In this document: piece by piece, positions 1 through 7,933 of the stretch | Position numbering within the stretch: the stretch's first letter is position 1 | Layout: every line of letters starts with the position of its first letter | From: an uncultured Oscillospiraceae bacterium | Lineage (GTDB): Bacteria > Bacillota > Clostridia > Oscillospirales > Oscillospiraceae | DNA: 39,392 nt | Direction: 5' to 3' | Assembly (NCBI GenBank): GCA_902497145.1 | Contig: CABVDR010000020.1 | Coordinates: 1-39,392, forward strand | Position numbers and translations under genes: made by a program | Notes under the pieces: model-generated | Told to the model about the DNA's origin: nothing | The model's database searches: none | The model's input: the letters and a program-made list of their open reading frames with translations, nothing else

Positions 1-51
1 CCCTCACAAACAGAGTCAGAGTCTGTCGTGCTACCCTTACACAATCCCGCT
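1..51 (-). tRNA. tRNA-Gln (CTG anticodon), 3' part cut off by window edge
   Basis: Read on the minus strand from 51 to 1, the sequence gives an acceptor 5' strand AGCGGGA, a D stem GTGT/GCAC around an AAGGGTA loop, and an anticodon stem ACAGA/TCTGT around the loop CTCTGAC. The anticodon CTG (plus positions 17-19) reads the Gln codon CAG. The T arm starts with GTGAGGG and is cut by the left edge, so the T loop, acceptor 3' strand and CCA are not visible. A near-consensus promoter lies just upstream at 104-131. Confidence 0.9.
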
Positions 52-103
52 ATTTCTTTGTTTTTGTCTCGCAACTTGTTTCCTTGTCGCAAGCACAGGT
101 GTT

Positions 104-131
104 ATTATAGCAAACTTTCCGAGATTGTCAA
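104..131 (-). promoter_or_regulatory. sigma-A promoter of tRNA-Gln
   Basis: On the minus strand there is a perfect -35 TTGACA (plus 126-131), a 16-base spacer and a perfect -10 TATAAT (plus 104-109). An A-rich tract lies immediately upstream of the -35 box, as in UP elements of stable RNA promoters. The predicted start is about 45 bases before the mature tRNA. Confidence 0.85.
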
Positions 132-210
132 CACTTTTTTTAAAATAATTTTCTCTTCCCGCTTTTTCTAGTTTTTCCCATCATTTCGCCCGGTTTTCGC
201 ATTCTTCTCC

Positions 211-239
211 TTCCTTTTTTTATGGATTGCGTCTATAAT
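211..239 (+). promoter_or_regulatory. putative promoter of brnQ
   Basis: A perfect -10 TATAAT at 234-239 has TTCCTT at 211-216 as a poor -35 with a 17-base spacer. The start would give a leader of about 90 bases before brnQ. The -10 is convincing, the -35 is not. Apart from this and the tRNA promoter I see nothing in 52-335. Confidence 0.45.
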
Positions 240-335
240 AAAGTTATCCGTACGTTTTTTGAATGCGCAGTTATCATCTTTACTCCGCCCGCAGGAAACA
301 CAAGCGGAAAAAATCGAGAGGAGAGAGATTTCTCT

Positions 336-1652
336 ATGCAGCAGCTCAGCCGCAAAAATCAACTGCTGGTTGGTTTCACCCTGTTTTCCATGTTCTTTGG
401 CGCAGGCAATCTGATTTTCCCGCCCCAGTTGGGGGCACTGGCCGGGGTACAGACCTGGCCTGCCATGGCCGGTCTGGCGATCAGCGCCATTGGACTGCCC
501 ATCCTGAGTGTGGTGGCGGTAGTCCGGTCTGGCAGCCTGAACACCCTGGCCAGCCGGGTCCATCCCCTGTTCGCATCCATCTTCACTATTTTGATCTACC
601 TGTCCATCGGCCCCTGCCTGGCCATCCCCCGCACCGCCAGCACCTCTTTTGAGATGGCGGTGCCTCCCTTCCTCCCCGCCGGCACCTCCACCACTTGGTT
701 TCAGCTGGGGTACTCCCTGATCTTCTTCGCCGCAGCCTTTGTGGTGGCCCTCCACCCCGAGCGGCTTACCAGCCGCCTGGGCAAGATTCTGTGCCCCATG
801 CTGCTGGTGCTGGTGACGGCGATCTTCCTGGGCTGCCTCATCCATCCAGTGGGAGAATACGGCCCCGCTCTGGCCCCCTACGACCACATCGCTCCGGTGG
901 AGGGCTTTCTCACCGGCTACCAGACCATGGACGCCATTGCGGGTTTAAACTTCGGCATTGTCATTGTTCTGAACATCAAGGCCCTGGGCGTCACACAGGA
1001 GCGGCCGGTGCTGCGCACCACCATCCGGGCCGGCGTCATTGCCGCCATTCTCTTCGCCGTGGTCTACTCCATGCTGGCCCACATCGGCGCCCAGTCTGGC
1101 AGCGCTTTTCCCGGCACTACCAACGGCGCCGTCACCCTGGCCAACGTGGTCAAGGAGATCTTCGGCCCCATCGGCTCGGTTCTGCTGGCGGCGGTGTTCA
1201 TCATCGCTTGTTTCAACACCTGCGTGGGCCTCATCAGCTCCTGCGCGTCCTATTTCAACACCCTGGTGCCCAAATTTCCCGTTCCCGCCTGGGCGGCCTT
1301 TTTCGCTGTGATCAGCATGGTCATCGCCAACGCCGGACTCAACCAGATTCTTGCCATCTCGGGGCCCATTCTCAACATTCTTTATCCCCCGGCCATCGTG
1401 CTGATCCTGCTCTCCTTCCTGCCCGCCTCTCTTCAGAGGCTGTGGGCCATTTATCCCGTGGGCATCGCTTTCACGGGGGTGGCCAGCATTCTGTACACCC
1501 TGCAGAACCTGAAGGTTCCTCTGTTTGGCCTGGACACTCTGCTGAACAGCATCCCCTTGGCCGATGTCAAGCTGGGCTGGGTGTTGCCCGCCGTAGTGGG
1601 CATTCTGTTGGGCGCTGTTCTCTCCGTCCTGCGCCCCCGGACAACGGAATAA
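336..1652 (+). CDS. brnQ: Branched-chain amino acid carrier, BrnQ (LIVCS) family
   Basis: Predicted cation-coupled importer of leucine, isoleucine and valine in the cytoplasmic membrane. The 438-residue protein is hydrophobic throughout, with about 12 membrane segments, and opens with the family-typical stretch LVGFTLFSMFFGAGNLIFPP near residues 10-29; the PRTAST motif near residue 98 is also characteristic. The open frame extends upstream to 222, but the ATG at 336 is preferred because GAGAGGAGAG lies just before it and the protein then starts like known BrnQ proteins. It is followed directly by a strong terminator, so it is a single-gene transcription unit. Family assignment is firm; substrate preference among branched-chain amino acids is inferred. 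Confidence 0.95.
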   Translation: MQQLSRKNQLLVGFTLFSMFFGAGNLIFPPQLGALAGVQTWPAMAGLAISAIGLPILSVVAVVRSGSLNTLASRVHPLFASIFTILIYLSIGPCLAIPRTASTSFEMAVPPFLPAGTSTTWFQLGYSLIFFAAAFVVALHPERLTSRLGKILCPMLLVLVTAIFLGCLIHPVGEYGPALAPYDHIAPVEGFLTGYQTMDAIAGLNFGIVIVLNIKALGVTQERPVLRTTIRAGVIAAILFAVVYSMLAHIGAQSGSAFPGTTNGAVTLANVVKEIFGPIGSVLLAAVFIIACFNTCVGLISSCASYFNTLVPKFPVPAWAAFFAVISMVIANAGLNQILAISGPILNILYPPAIVLILLSFLPASLQRLWAIYPVGIAFTGVASILYTLQNLKVPLFGLDTLLNSIPLADVKLGWVLPAVVGILLGAVLSVLRPRTTE

Positions 1653-1663
1653 AGACCTTACTC

Positions 1664-1698
1664 CGCTCCCGTCACGCTTTGGACGGGAGCGTTTTTTT
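1664..1698 (+). terminator. rho-independent terminator of brnQ
   Basis: Ten-base-pair perfect stem CGCTCCCGTC/GACGGGAGCG (1664-1673 and 1682-1691) followed by seven T. The convergent minus-strand gene ends inside the first arm (stop codon 1672-1674). Confidence 0.9.
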
Positions 1699-2373
1699 CC
1701 TTTTTTTCGCCTTCGGGCTGGGGATGGGTGCCTGAAAAGCCACGACCCCCTCTACCGGAACGGCCAGTGTTCCCTGTGGAGCATAGTACTCCAGCCCCTC
1801 CTCTGTACGGGCGCACCGCCGCCAGGACAGGGAGCGGGGCAGCTTTTTGGCGAAGTCCGGGTCCAGAAAGCAATCCCCGTTTTTCCGCCGCTTCTCCCCC
1901 TGCTCCGCCAGATCCTGAAACAGTTTGCGCCGTTCCCGCCGCTCCGGCCAGCACCGTCCCTTGGACAGAGGCCGCCCGTCCGGCACCGTCCACAGGTCGG
2001 CGGTGCGCACCTGGAGGGGCCGTCCATCCCCCCAGTCCTCCCAGGCGTCCATTACAATGCTGAGACTCTCCTCATCCTGGAAGGTCACCTTTCCCTCCAG
2101 CCTGGCGCTCCAGGGACGGAACGCACTCCCCTGTTCCTGGCAGGCTGCCAGGTCCAGACAGGCCCGGCAGTACAAAGCTTTCTCCCACCGCTTCTTCCAG
2201 GCATGAACCACCCGCCGGTAATACTGACTCACCCGCCGTCCTCCGCTGCCGCCCCGCTGGATCTCCGGCCAGGACAGCTCCAAATAAAGGACCGGCTCTT
2301 TCCGCAGCCGCAGTTCCTTCTTCTCCTTCTTCCAGACCACCTGCCACGGCTGAGGTAATTCCCGCGTTTTCAT
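1672..2373 (-). CDS. RsiV-like protein (DUF3298/DUF4163 type), no membrane segment
   Basis: The 233-residue protein resembles the sensory part of RsiV-type anti-sigma factors: an opening PVLYLELSWPEIQ segment, a paired aromatic/basic helix near residues 48-66, a central beta-rich block with RTADLWTVPDGRPL near 123-136, and a closing EEGLEYYAPQGT...VPVEGVVAF pattern near 192-215. RsiV and its relatives are normally anchored in the membrane and exposed outside; this protein has no signal peptide or transmembrane helix and no sigma factor gene next to it, so it is probably cytosolic. It is basic, with a Lys-rich C-terminus. The ATG at 2373 follows a G-rich sequence at 2383-2388. I recognise the family only by pattern; the function is unknown. 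Confidence 0.6.
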   Translation of the reverse strand: MKTRELPQPWQVVWKKEKKELRLRKEPVLYLELSWPEIQRGGSGGRRVSQYYRRVVHAWKKRWEKALYCRACLDLAACQEQGSAFRPWSARLEGKVTFQDEESLSIVMDAWEDWGDGRPLQVRTADLWTVPDGRPLSKGRCWPERRERRKLFQDLAEQGEKRRKNGDCFLDPDFAKKLPRSLSWRRCARTEEGLEYYAPQGTLAVPVEGVVAFQAPIPSPKAKKRKKTLPSKA

Positions 2374-2434
2374 GAAACATCCCCCCTTTTTCCGCCCATC
2401 CTATGAAAAGGGCGGAGAAAAGGTGTCGCTTCTC

Positions 2435-2463
2435 TTTACTTTCACAAGGTAGTGTGTTACAAT
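2435..2463 (+). promoter_or_regulatory. putative promoter of the yerC-like operon
   Basis: TTTACT (2435-2440), 17-base spacer, TACAAT (2458-2463), about 40 bases before the first start codon of a three-gene operon. Confidence 0.5.
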
Positions 2464-2505
2464 AAAACTCGATTGATTATCTTCCATCGGGAGAAAGGAG
2501 CCGCC

Positions 2506-2802
2506 ATGTCCAAGTTTTATGAGAAACCCTCCAGCGACCTGCTGTATCAGGCCATGCTGGAGCTTCACAGCGTGGAGGAGTGCCGGGAGTTTTTGCAGGA
2601 CCTGTGCACGGTGTCGGAGTTGAAGGCCATGGAGCAGCGTATGGAGGTGGCCATGCTGCTGGATGACGGCCTTATTTACAGCGAAATTCTGGAGCGCACC
2701 GGGGCCTCCAGTGCCACCATTAGCCGGGTAAATCGCTGTCTCCACTACGGAGCCAACGGCTACCGCACCATTCTGCCCCGCCTCAAGGAGCAGAAAAAAT
2801 GA
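2506..2802 (+). CDS. yerC: YerC/YecD-family TrpR-related DNA-binding protein
   Basis: Small (98 residues) helical DNA-binding protein of the TrpR-like superfamily found across Firmicutes. Diagnostic segments are the ECREFLQDLCTVSELKAMEQR helix pair near residues 24-44 and the helix-turn-helix YSEILERTGASSATISRVNRCL near 57-78, followed by a typical conserved YG. The open frame begins at 2452, but ATG 2506 is used because GAGAAAGGAG lies 6 bases before it. The stop overlaps the next start by ATGA (2799-2802), so the two are translationally coupled. Target genes of this family are poorly known; binding of tryptophan is not implied. Confidence 0.9.
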   Translation: MSKFYEKPSSDLLYQAMLELHSVEECREFLQDLCTVSELKAMEQRMEVAMLLDDGLIYSEILERTGASSATISRVNRCLHYGANGYRTILPRLKEQKK

Positions 2803-3569
2803 ACAGCTACGGATTTCTGGCAGGCTGTTACGACGAGTTTACCACCGATGTGGGCTACTCCGCCTGGGCCGACTATATTGAGGCCCACTTCCGCCGCCGG
2901 GGGCTGCCCGGCAACACGGTGCTGGACCTGGCCTGCGGCACTGGCTCTCTCACCCGGGAGCTGGCCCAGCGGGGCTATGAGATGATCGGGGTGGACCTGT
3001 CCCCGGAGATGCTGGCCGAGGCGACGGAGAAAAACCAGGATGTGGACGGGATTGCCCCCATCTTCCTGTGTCAGTCTATGGACAAGCTGGACCTGTACGG
3101 CACAATCGACGCCTGTGTGTGCTGCCTGGACAGCGTCAACTATGTCACCGACCCTAAAAAGCTGCAGAAGGCCTTTGAACGGGTCTATCTGTTTCTCATG
3201 CCCGGCGGCCTGTTTCTCTTCGATATCAACACCCCGGAGAAGCTCCAGGGGCTGGACGGCCAGGTTTTTCTGGACGAGACGGAGGACGCCTACTGCGTGT
3301 GGCGCGCTGAGTACTCCAAGCGCAGCCGCATCTGTTCCTACTTTATGGACATCTTCCGTCTGGACGAGGAGAGCGGCCTGTGGGAGCGGGGGGAGGAGCT
3401 GCACCGGGAGCGGTCCTACGAGCCTGAGGAGCTGGTGGAATATCTCACTCAGGCGGGTTTTCAGGACATCCGCCAGTATGGCAATCTGAAAATGCGCGCC
3501 CCCAAACCTGGAGAGGACCGCATCTTCTTCACCGCCCGGAAAAATCCCAACTTAACCACTCAAATTTAA
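2799..3569 (+). CDS. Class I SAM-dependent methyltransferase (YqeM-like)
   Basis: A 256-residue Rossmann-fold methyltransferase. The S-adenosylmethionine loop VLDLACGTGSLT is at residues 41-52, the acidic end of strand 2 is GVDLSPEML near 67-75, and the post-motif CVCCLDSVNYVTD near 106-118 is standard. The N-terminus YDEFTTDVGYSAWADYIE is typical of the small-molecule methyltransferases next to hslO or yqe genes in Firmicutes. It overlaps the preceding gene by 4 bases and is followed after 15 bases by hslO, so the three form one operon. Substrate unknown. Confidence 0.85.
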   Translation: MNSYGFLAGCYDEFTTDVGYSAWADYIEAHFRRRGLPGNTVLDLACGTGSLTRELAQRGYEMIGVDLSPEMLAEATEKNQDVDGIAPIFLCQSMDKLDLYGTIDACVCCLDSVNYVTDPKKLQKAFERVYLFLMPGGLFLFDINTPEKLQGLDGQVFLDETEDAYCVWRAEYSKRSRICSYFMDIFRLDEESGLWERGEELHRERSYEPEELVEYLTQAGFQDIRQYGNLKMRAPKPGEDRIFFTARKNPNLTTQI

Positions 3570-3584
3570 GGAGAATTCTTGTTT

Positions 3585-4463
3585 ATGCGCGACGAATTGG
3601 TAAGAGCCATTACCGCCGACGGCCTGGTCAAGGCTGTGGCCATCACTGGCCGGGATTTGGTGGAGCGGGCCCGGCAGATTCACACCCTGCTCCCCGTAGC
3701 CACCGCCGCCCTGGGCCGTGCTCTCTTAGGGGCCTCCATGATGGGCGACATGCTGAAGGAGGACGGAGCTTCCCTTACGTTACAAATTAAGGGTGGCGGC
3801 CCCCTGGGCACCGTGCTGGCCGTCTCGGACAACGAGGGCAATGTACGGGGCTATGTGCAGAACCCTCACGTGGAGCTCATGGAAATCGAACCTGGCAAGC
3901 TGGACGTGGGCCGGGCCGTGGGTACCTCCGGCACCCTCACCGTCATCAAGGACCTGAACATGAAAGAGCCCTATGTGGGCACCATCGGCCTGTTTTCCGG
4001 CGAGATCGCCGACGACCTGGCCATGTACTTTGTGGAGAGCGAACAGATCCCCACCGCCTGCGCCCTGGGGGTACTGGTAGGCACCGATCAGTCGGTGACC
4101 AGCGCGGGGGGATACCTTATTCAGCTGCTGCCCGGCGCGGGTGAGGACATCATCTCCAAGATCGAGGCGGGGGTCCGCCGGGTAGGCTCGGTGAGCCGCG
4201 CCCTGGAGGGCGGCCTGGACGCCAAGGGCCTGCTGGAGGCAGTGCTGTCCGACTTTGAGCTGGAGATTCTGGAGACCCATCCGGTGGAGTACCGGTGCTA
4301 CTGCAGCCGGGACCGGGTGGCCCGCGCCCTCATCAGCATGGGCCGGGAGGAACTGGAGTCTCTGATTCAGGAGCAGGGACAGGCGGAGCTCACCTGCCAG
4401 TTCTGCGACCGGGTCTACCCCTTCTCCAAGGAGGAGCTGGAGGACCTGCTGGCCAAAATGTAA
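3585..4463 (+). CDS. hslO: Redox-regulated holdase chaperone Hsp33
   Basis: Cytosolic chaperone switched on by oxidation: zinc release from four C-terminal cysteines unfolds the linker and exposes the client-binding surface. The zinc switch is intact as C238-x-C240 and C271-x2-C274, and the 292-residue length is normal. The frame could start at a TTG at 3579, but ATG 3585 is better spaced (11 bases) from AAGGAG at 3568-3573. Third gene of the yerC-methyltransferase-hslO operon, ended by a strong terminator. In an anaerobe this gene fits a role in surviving oxygen or hypochlorite exposure. Confidence 0.96.
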   Translation: MRDELVRAITADGLVKAVAITGRDLVERARQIHTLLPVATAALGRALLGASMMGDMLKEDGASLTLQIKGGGPLGTVLAVSDNEGNVRGYVQNPHVELMEIEPGKLDVGRAVGTSGTLTVIKDLNMKEPYVGTIGLFSGEIADDLAMYFVESEQIPTACALGVLVGTDQSVTSAGGYLIQLLPGAGEDIISKIEAGVRRVGSVSRALEGGLDAKGLLEAVLSDFELEILETHPVEYRCYCSRDRVARALISMGREELESLIQEQGQAELTCQFCDRVYPFSKEELEDLLAKM

Positions 4464-4473
4464 AAAAACAGTG

Positions 4474-4506
4474 CGGGGCGGAGGAGATCCTCCGCCCCGG
4501 GTTTTT
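4474..4506 (+). terminator. terminator of the hslO operon
   Basis: Twelve-base-pair perfect GC-rich stem (4474-4485 and 4488-4499) followed by GGTTTTT. Confidence 0.9.
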
Positions 4507-4510
4507 GGGC

Positions 4511-4548
4511 AAAAAAAAGGCTGCTGTCCAAACAGCAGTCTTTTTTTC
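4511..4548. terminator. bidirectional terminator between hslO and rpmF
   Basis: Stem CTGCTGT/ACAGCAG (4521-4527 and 4532-4538) flanked by A8 on the left and T7 on the right, so it can work on both strands; on the minus strand it sits directly after the rpmF stop codon. Confidence 0.85.
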
Positions 4549-4553
4549 GCAAA

Positions 4554-4739
4554 TTACTGAGCCTCCACCTTGCCGAAAGACCGGCCATTGTAGGTCAGGC
4601 AATTTTTGCACATCCGGTGAGGCAGCCGATAGGCACCGCACTTGGGGCAGGTCACGATACCGGGAGTCTCCAGCTTCCAGTGGGAGCTGCGCCGCTTATC
4701 GCGCCGGGCCTTGGACACTTTTCTCTTAGGAACCGCCAT
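4554..4739 (-). CDS. rpmF: 50S ribosomal protein L32
   Basis: The 61-residue protein begins MAVPKRKVSKARRDKRRS and has the zinc ribbon CPKCG (residues 31-35) and CKNC (45-50 region), i.e. the zinc-binding form of L32. A GTG 9 bases upstream could also start the frame, but ATG 4739 gives the canonical N-terminus and is preceded by GGAGGTG at good spacing. It follows yceD in the usual yceD-rpmF order. Confidence 0.97.
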   Translation of the reverse strand: MAVPKRKVSKARRDKRRSSHWKLETPGIVTCPKCGAYRLPHRMCKNCLTYNGRSFGKVEAQ

Positions 4740-4787
4740 TGGTGACACCTCCTTCGGTTTATGTGCCGTGAAGCACTTCTGGACTAC

Positions 4788-5291
4788 TCAGCTTTCTTTA
4801 TCCAACAGCTGCGCAAGCGCCGCCAATCGTGGATCCACTTCAGGTCTGCACCCGCAGGGGCCGAGGTTCAGATCGGCTCCACACTTGGCGCACAGCCCTT
4901 TGCAGTCTTCTGAGCAAAGGTTCTTTGTATCCATCGCAAGGACAAAGGCCGTGGTGACCAGCTCGTCCAGATCCAGTTCATTGCCGTCCAGAAGGAAAAT
5001 CTCATCCTCACTGTCCTCCTGCTCCAGCTCAGTGGCCAGAAGCATGTCCAGCGGAACTACTTTTTCCCGGGAAAATTCCTTCCCACAGCGGTCACAAACC
5101 AAATCCAGTTCCGAGCGGGCCGTTCCGTTCAGGACCAGAGCGCCTGCGTGGTTGACCACGCGCCCCTGGGCCAAAACAGGCCGCACGATGGGCTTACGCC
5201 CATAAAACTCCAGGTCAGACAGATCCACCTGGCATTGGAAGGACTTTTCCGCATCAGGGACCAGGATCACATCTCTTAAATCCAGCCGCAT
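4788..5291 (-). CDS. yceD: YceD/DUF177 family protein
   Basis: The 167-residue protein shows the DUF177 layout: N-terminal beta-rich half, CDRCGKEF zinc-ribbon-like pair near residue 75, an acidic stretch (ELEQEDSEDEIF), the conserved ELDLDELV segment, and the C-terminal CSEDCKGLCAKCGADLN cysteine cluster. Members are encoded directly before rpmF across bacteria and are linked to 23S rRNA metabolism or ribosome assembly. Start ATG 5291 has GGAGGAAACCGC upstream. A perfect promoter lies at 5345-5373. Confidence 0.93.
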   Translation of the reverse strand: MRLDLRDVILVPDAEKSFQCQVDLSDLEFYGRKPIVRPVLAQGRVVNHAGALVLNGTARSELDLVCDRCGKEFSREKVVPLDMLLATELEQEDSEDEIFLLDGNELDLDELVTTAFVLAMDTKNLCSEDCKGLCAKCGADLNLGPCGCRPEVDPRLAALAQLLDKES

Positions 5292-5344
5292 GCGGTTTCC
5301 TCCTTCGGGGCAAGACCCCATACTCGCGTAATGGTACGGAGAGT

Positions 5345-5373
5345 ATTATAATGAACTCCCGGGAAAATGTCAA
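5345..5373 (-). promoter_or_regulatory. consensus promoter of yceD-rpmF
   Basis: On the minus strand TTGACA (plus 5368-5373), 17-base spacer, TATAAT (plus 5345-5350): an exact sigma-A consensus. Confidence 0.9.
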
Positions 5374-5387
5374 ACCTTTTTTTGCTG

Positions 5388-5416
5388 TTGACAAATATAT
5401 TTTTTTATGATGCAAT
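5388..5416 (+). promoter_or_regulatory. putative divergent promoter of the pseudouridine synthase gene
   Basis: Perfect -35 TTGACA (5388-5393) with TGCAAT (5411-5416) at 17 bases. It lies back to back with the yceD promoter, 15 bases away. Confidence 0.5.
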
Positions 5417-5456
5417 TTGATTATCTTAAGAATGATGTACAAAGGACGAACGCGGC

Positions 5457-6440
5457 ATGAAAGAATTTACCATTGCAAAAAACGACGCGGGCCAGCGCCT
5501 GGACCGCTGGCTGGCCAAAACCCTCCCCCTGCTCCCCGCCCCTTTGGCCCAGAAGTACATCCGTCTCAAGCGGGTGAAGGTGAACGGCAAAGGCTCCAAG
5601 CGGGATGTGCGGCTCCAGGTGGGCGACGTATTGCAGCTATACATCAACGATGAATTCTTCGACCGCCCCACTCCGGAAAACGCTTTTCTCTCCCTGTATC
5701 AGCCCAAACTGAATATTTTATATGAGGATGAGCACATCCTTCTCTTGGATAAGCGGCCCGGTCTGGTGGTCCACCCGGATGAGACGGAGCGGGTCAACAC
5801 CCTGCTCACCCACATCCAGGCTTACCTCTATCAAAAGAAGGAGTGGTCCCCCTATAAGGAGAACTCCTTTGCCCCTGCCCTGTGCAACCGCATTGACCGC
5901 AACACCGGCGGCATCGTCATCGCCGCCAAGACGGCTGAGGCCCTGCGGGTGATGAACCAGAAGATCAAGGACCGGGAGCTGAGCAAGTTCTACCTGTGTG
6001 CGGTTCTGGGCCGCATGGAGCCCCGGGAGGGCAAATTGGAGGGCTTCATCTGGAAGGATGAGGTAAAAAAGCAGGTCTATGTCCGCAGCCGCCCCCAGCC
6101 CGGGGCCAAGACCGCCATCACTTTGTACAAAACCTTGGCCGTACACAACGGCCTGTCCCTGGTAGAGTGCGACCTCATCACCGGGCGTACCCATCAGATC
6201 CGCGCCCAGTTTGCCGCTGCCGGACATCCCCTGCTGGGGGACGGCAAGTACGGCAGCGAACGGGAGAACCGGAAATACGGCCGCCACGGGCAGGCGCTCT
6301 ATTCCTACCGTCTGGAGTTCCGCTTTACCACCGATGCCGGTCCTCTGGAGCATCTCAACGGCCGCAGCTTCCAGGTGGAGGATGTGGACTTTCTTGCCGA
6401 CTATTTTCCTGGCTTCCACCTATCCAAAGAGAACGGATAA
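5457..6440 (+). CDS. RluA-family pseudouridine synthase
   Basis: Converts specific uridines of structured RNA, probably 23S rRNA, to pseudouridine. The 327-residue protein has an N-terminal S4 RNA-binding domain (residues about 1-65, with KRVKVNGK) and the RluA catalytic domain. The catalytic aspartate is D147 in NRIDRNTGG (the usual form is HRLDxxTSG, so the first position is Asn instead of His). The C-terminal GRTHQIRAQF motif near residue 243 is canonical. Start ATG 5457 has AAAGGACG upstream. It is the only gene of its unit; no clear terminator follows. Exact target site cannot be assigned. Confidence 0.92.
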   Translation: MKEFTIAKNDAGQRLDRWLAKTLPLLPAPLAQKYIRLKRVKVNGKGSKRDVRLQVGDVLQLYINDEFFDRPTPENAFLSLYQPKLNILYEDEHILLLDKRPGLVVHPDETERVNTLLTHIQAYLYQKKEWSPYKENSFAPALCNRIDRNTGGIVIAAKTAEALRVMNQKIKDRELSKFYLCAVLGRMEPREGKLEGFIWKDEVKKQVYVRSRPQPGAKTAITLYKTLAVHNGLSLVECDLITGRTHQIRAQFAAAGHPLLGDGKYGSERENRKYGRHGQALYSYRLEFRFTTDAGPLEHLNGRSFQVEDVDFLADYFPGFHLSKENG

Positions 6441-6745
6441 AACAGGCCCGATTCTCCTCCGCCCTGATATTTTACGAAAAATTCTCCCATTTTTTGGTCT
6501 TTTCTGCCTAAGATTCCGGTTTCACGCAGATTCTCATTTTTTCTCCGGAAAACTGCGATTTTCTTTCTGTTTTGCATTACAAATTTCACCGATCTTTTCG
6601 ACAAAATCCATTGACATTTTTATAGGAAACAGATATAGTGTATCTCGCTATCCGTGATTCCCCAGGGGGCAGTGCGCCCTTTGGCGTGATACAACAAGGG
6701 AGCTGACATTTTTTATTATTCTCAAATAGAAATGGGGGAGGATAT
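6441..6745 (+). other. intergenic stretch and leader before potA
   Basis: The first 170 bases are T-rich with no recognisable gene or clear terminator. From 6611 there is the pot promoter, and the transcribed leader (about 6646-6745) holds a small GC-rich hairpin built from CAGGGGGC and GCGCCCTTTG near 6663-6684. I do not recognise a known riboswitch in it. Confidence 0.4.
6611..6639 (+). promoter_or_regulatory. promoter of potABCD
   Basis: TTGACA (6611-6616), 17-base spacer, TATAGT (6634-6639). Predicted leader is about 100 bases. Confidence 0.85.
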
Positions 6746-7933
6746 ATGTCTAAGGAGTTGATCCGCCTGTCAAACTGCACCATGGCCTTTGACAGCGAGG
6801 TTGTCCTGGACAACATCAACCTTTATATTAATGATCAGGAATTCCTCACGCTGCTGGGTCCCAGTGGGTGCGGCAAGACTACCACGCTTCGTATCATCGG
6901 TGGTTTTCAGACGCCTACAAAAGGGGACGTATTTTTTGACGGCGTGAGGATTAATGATGTTCCGCCCCATAAACGGGCGATCAATACGGTTTTCCAGCGC
7001 TACGCCCTGTTCCCCCATTTAAATGTATTTGAAAACATCGCCTTTGGTCTGCGAATCCCCAAGGTAGACCCGGAGACCAAGCGCAAGGTCAAGCTCAGCG
7101 AGAAGGAAATCCACGAGCGGGTCATGGAGATGCTCCACGTGGTCAACCTTAACGGGTTTGAAAAGCGCTCTGTCTCCTCTCTCTCCGGTGGACAGCAGCA
7201 GCGGGTAGCCATTGCCCGGGCTCTGGTCAACCGGCCTAAGGTGCTGTTGCTGGACGAACCTCTTGGCGCACTGGACCTGCGTCTGCGCAAGGACATGCAG
7301 AACGAGCTCAAGCGCATCCAGCAGGCCATGGGCATTACCTTTATCTATGTTACCCACGATCAGGAGGAGGCCCTGTCCATGTCCGACACCGTGGTGGTGA
7401 TGGACGAGGGCAAGATCCAGCAGATCGGCACCCCCGAGGATATTTACAACGAGCCGAAAAATGCCTTTGTGGCCGACTTCATCGGTGAGTCCAACATCAT
7501 CGACGGCATTATGCGCGCCGACGGGGTGGTGGAGATCTTCAACCGCCGCTTCCAGTGCCTGGACAAGGGGTTCGAGAAGGACGAGCCGGTGGACGTGGTC
7601 ATCCGTCCCGAAGATGTGGACATTGTGGACGAGGCGGCTGGCCAGCTGAAGGGCACCGTCACCAACGTCACCTTCAAGGGCATGCACTATGACATCATCG
7701 TGGACTTCTACGGCTTTAAGTGGCTCATTCAGACCACCGATTTCTGCCCCGAGGGCTCCCACATCGGCATCAAGATCGACCCCGACGGCTTCCATGTGAT
7801 GAAGAAGAGCCAGTACTCCGGCATGTTTGGCGACTACTCCTCTTATAGTGAGGAGTACGAGGAGATCAGCGACGCCACCTATGACCCGGAGCAGGAGGAG
7901 GACTCTCGGGAGGCTCTGGATGAAGAAGAATAA
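6746..7933 (+). CDS. potA: Spermidine/putrescine ABC transporter ATPase PotA
   Basis: ATP-hydrolysing subunit of the polyamine importer. Walker A GPSGCGKTT is at residues 38-46, the ABC signature LSGGQQQR near 149-156, Walker B LLLDEPLGALD near 171-181, followed by the switch His in VTHDQEEAL; the C-terminal part (about 235-350) is the TOBE regulatory domain. At 395 residues it is longer than usual because of a roughly 35-residue very acidic Ser/Tyr/Glu tail after the TOBE domain. Start ATG 6746 follows GGGGGAGG. Its last 14 bases overlap potB. Confidence 0.95.
   Translation: MSKELIRLSNCTMAFDSEVVLDNINLYINDQEFLTLLGPSGCGKTTTLRIIGGFQTPTKGDVFFDGVRINDVPPHKRAINTVFQRYALFPHLNVFENIAFGLRIPKVDPETKRKVKLSEKEIHERVMEMLHVVNLNGFEKRSVSSLSGGQQQRVAIARALVNRPKVLLLDEPLGALDLRLRKDMQNELKRIQQAMGITFIYVTHDQEEALSMSDTVVVMDEGKIQQIGTPEDIYNEPKNAFVADFIGESNIIDGIMRADGVVEIFNRRFQCLDKGFEKDEPVDVVIRPEDVDIVDEAAGQLKGTVTNVTFKGMHYDIIVDFYGFKWLIQTTDFCPEGSHIGIKIDPDGFHVMKKSQYSGMFGDYSSYSEEYEEISDATYDPEQEEDSREALDEEE

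Noticed and set aside
6646..6745. Riboswitch in the potA leader
   Set aside because: Only a short hairpin is visible and no conserved core of a known riboswitch could be matched.
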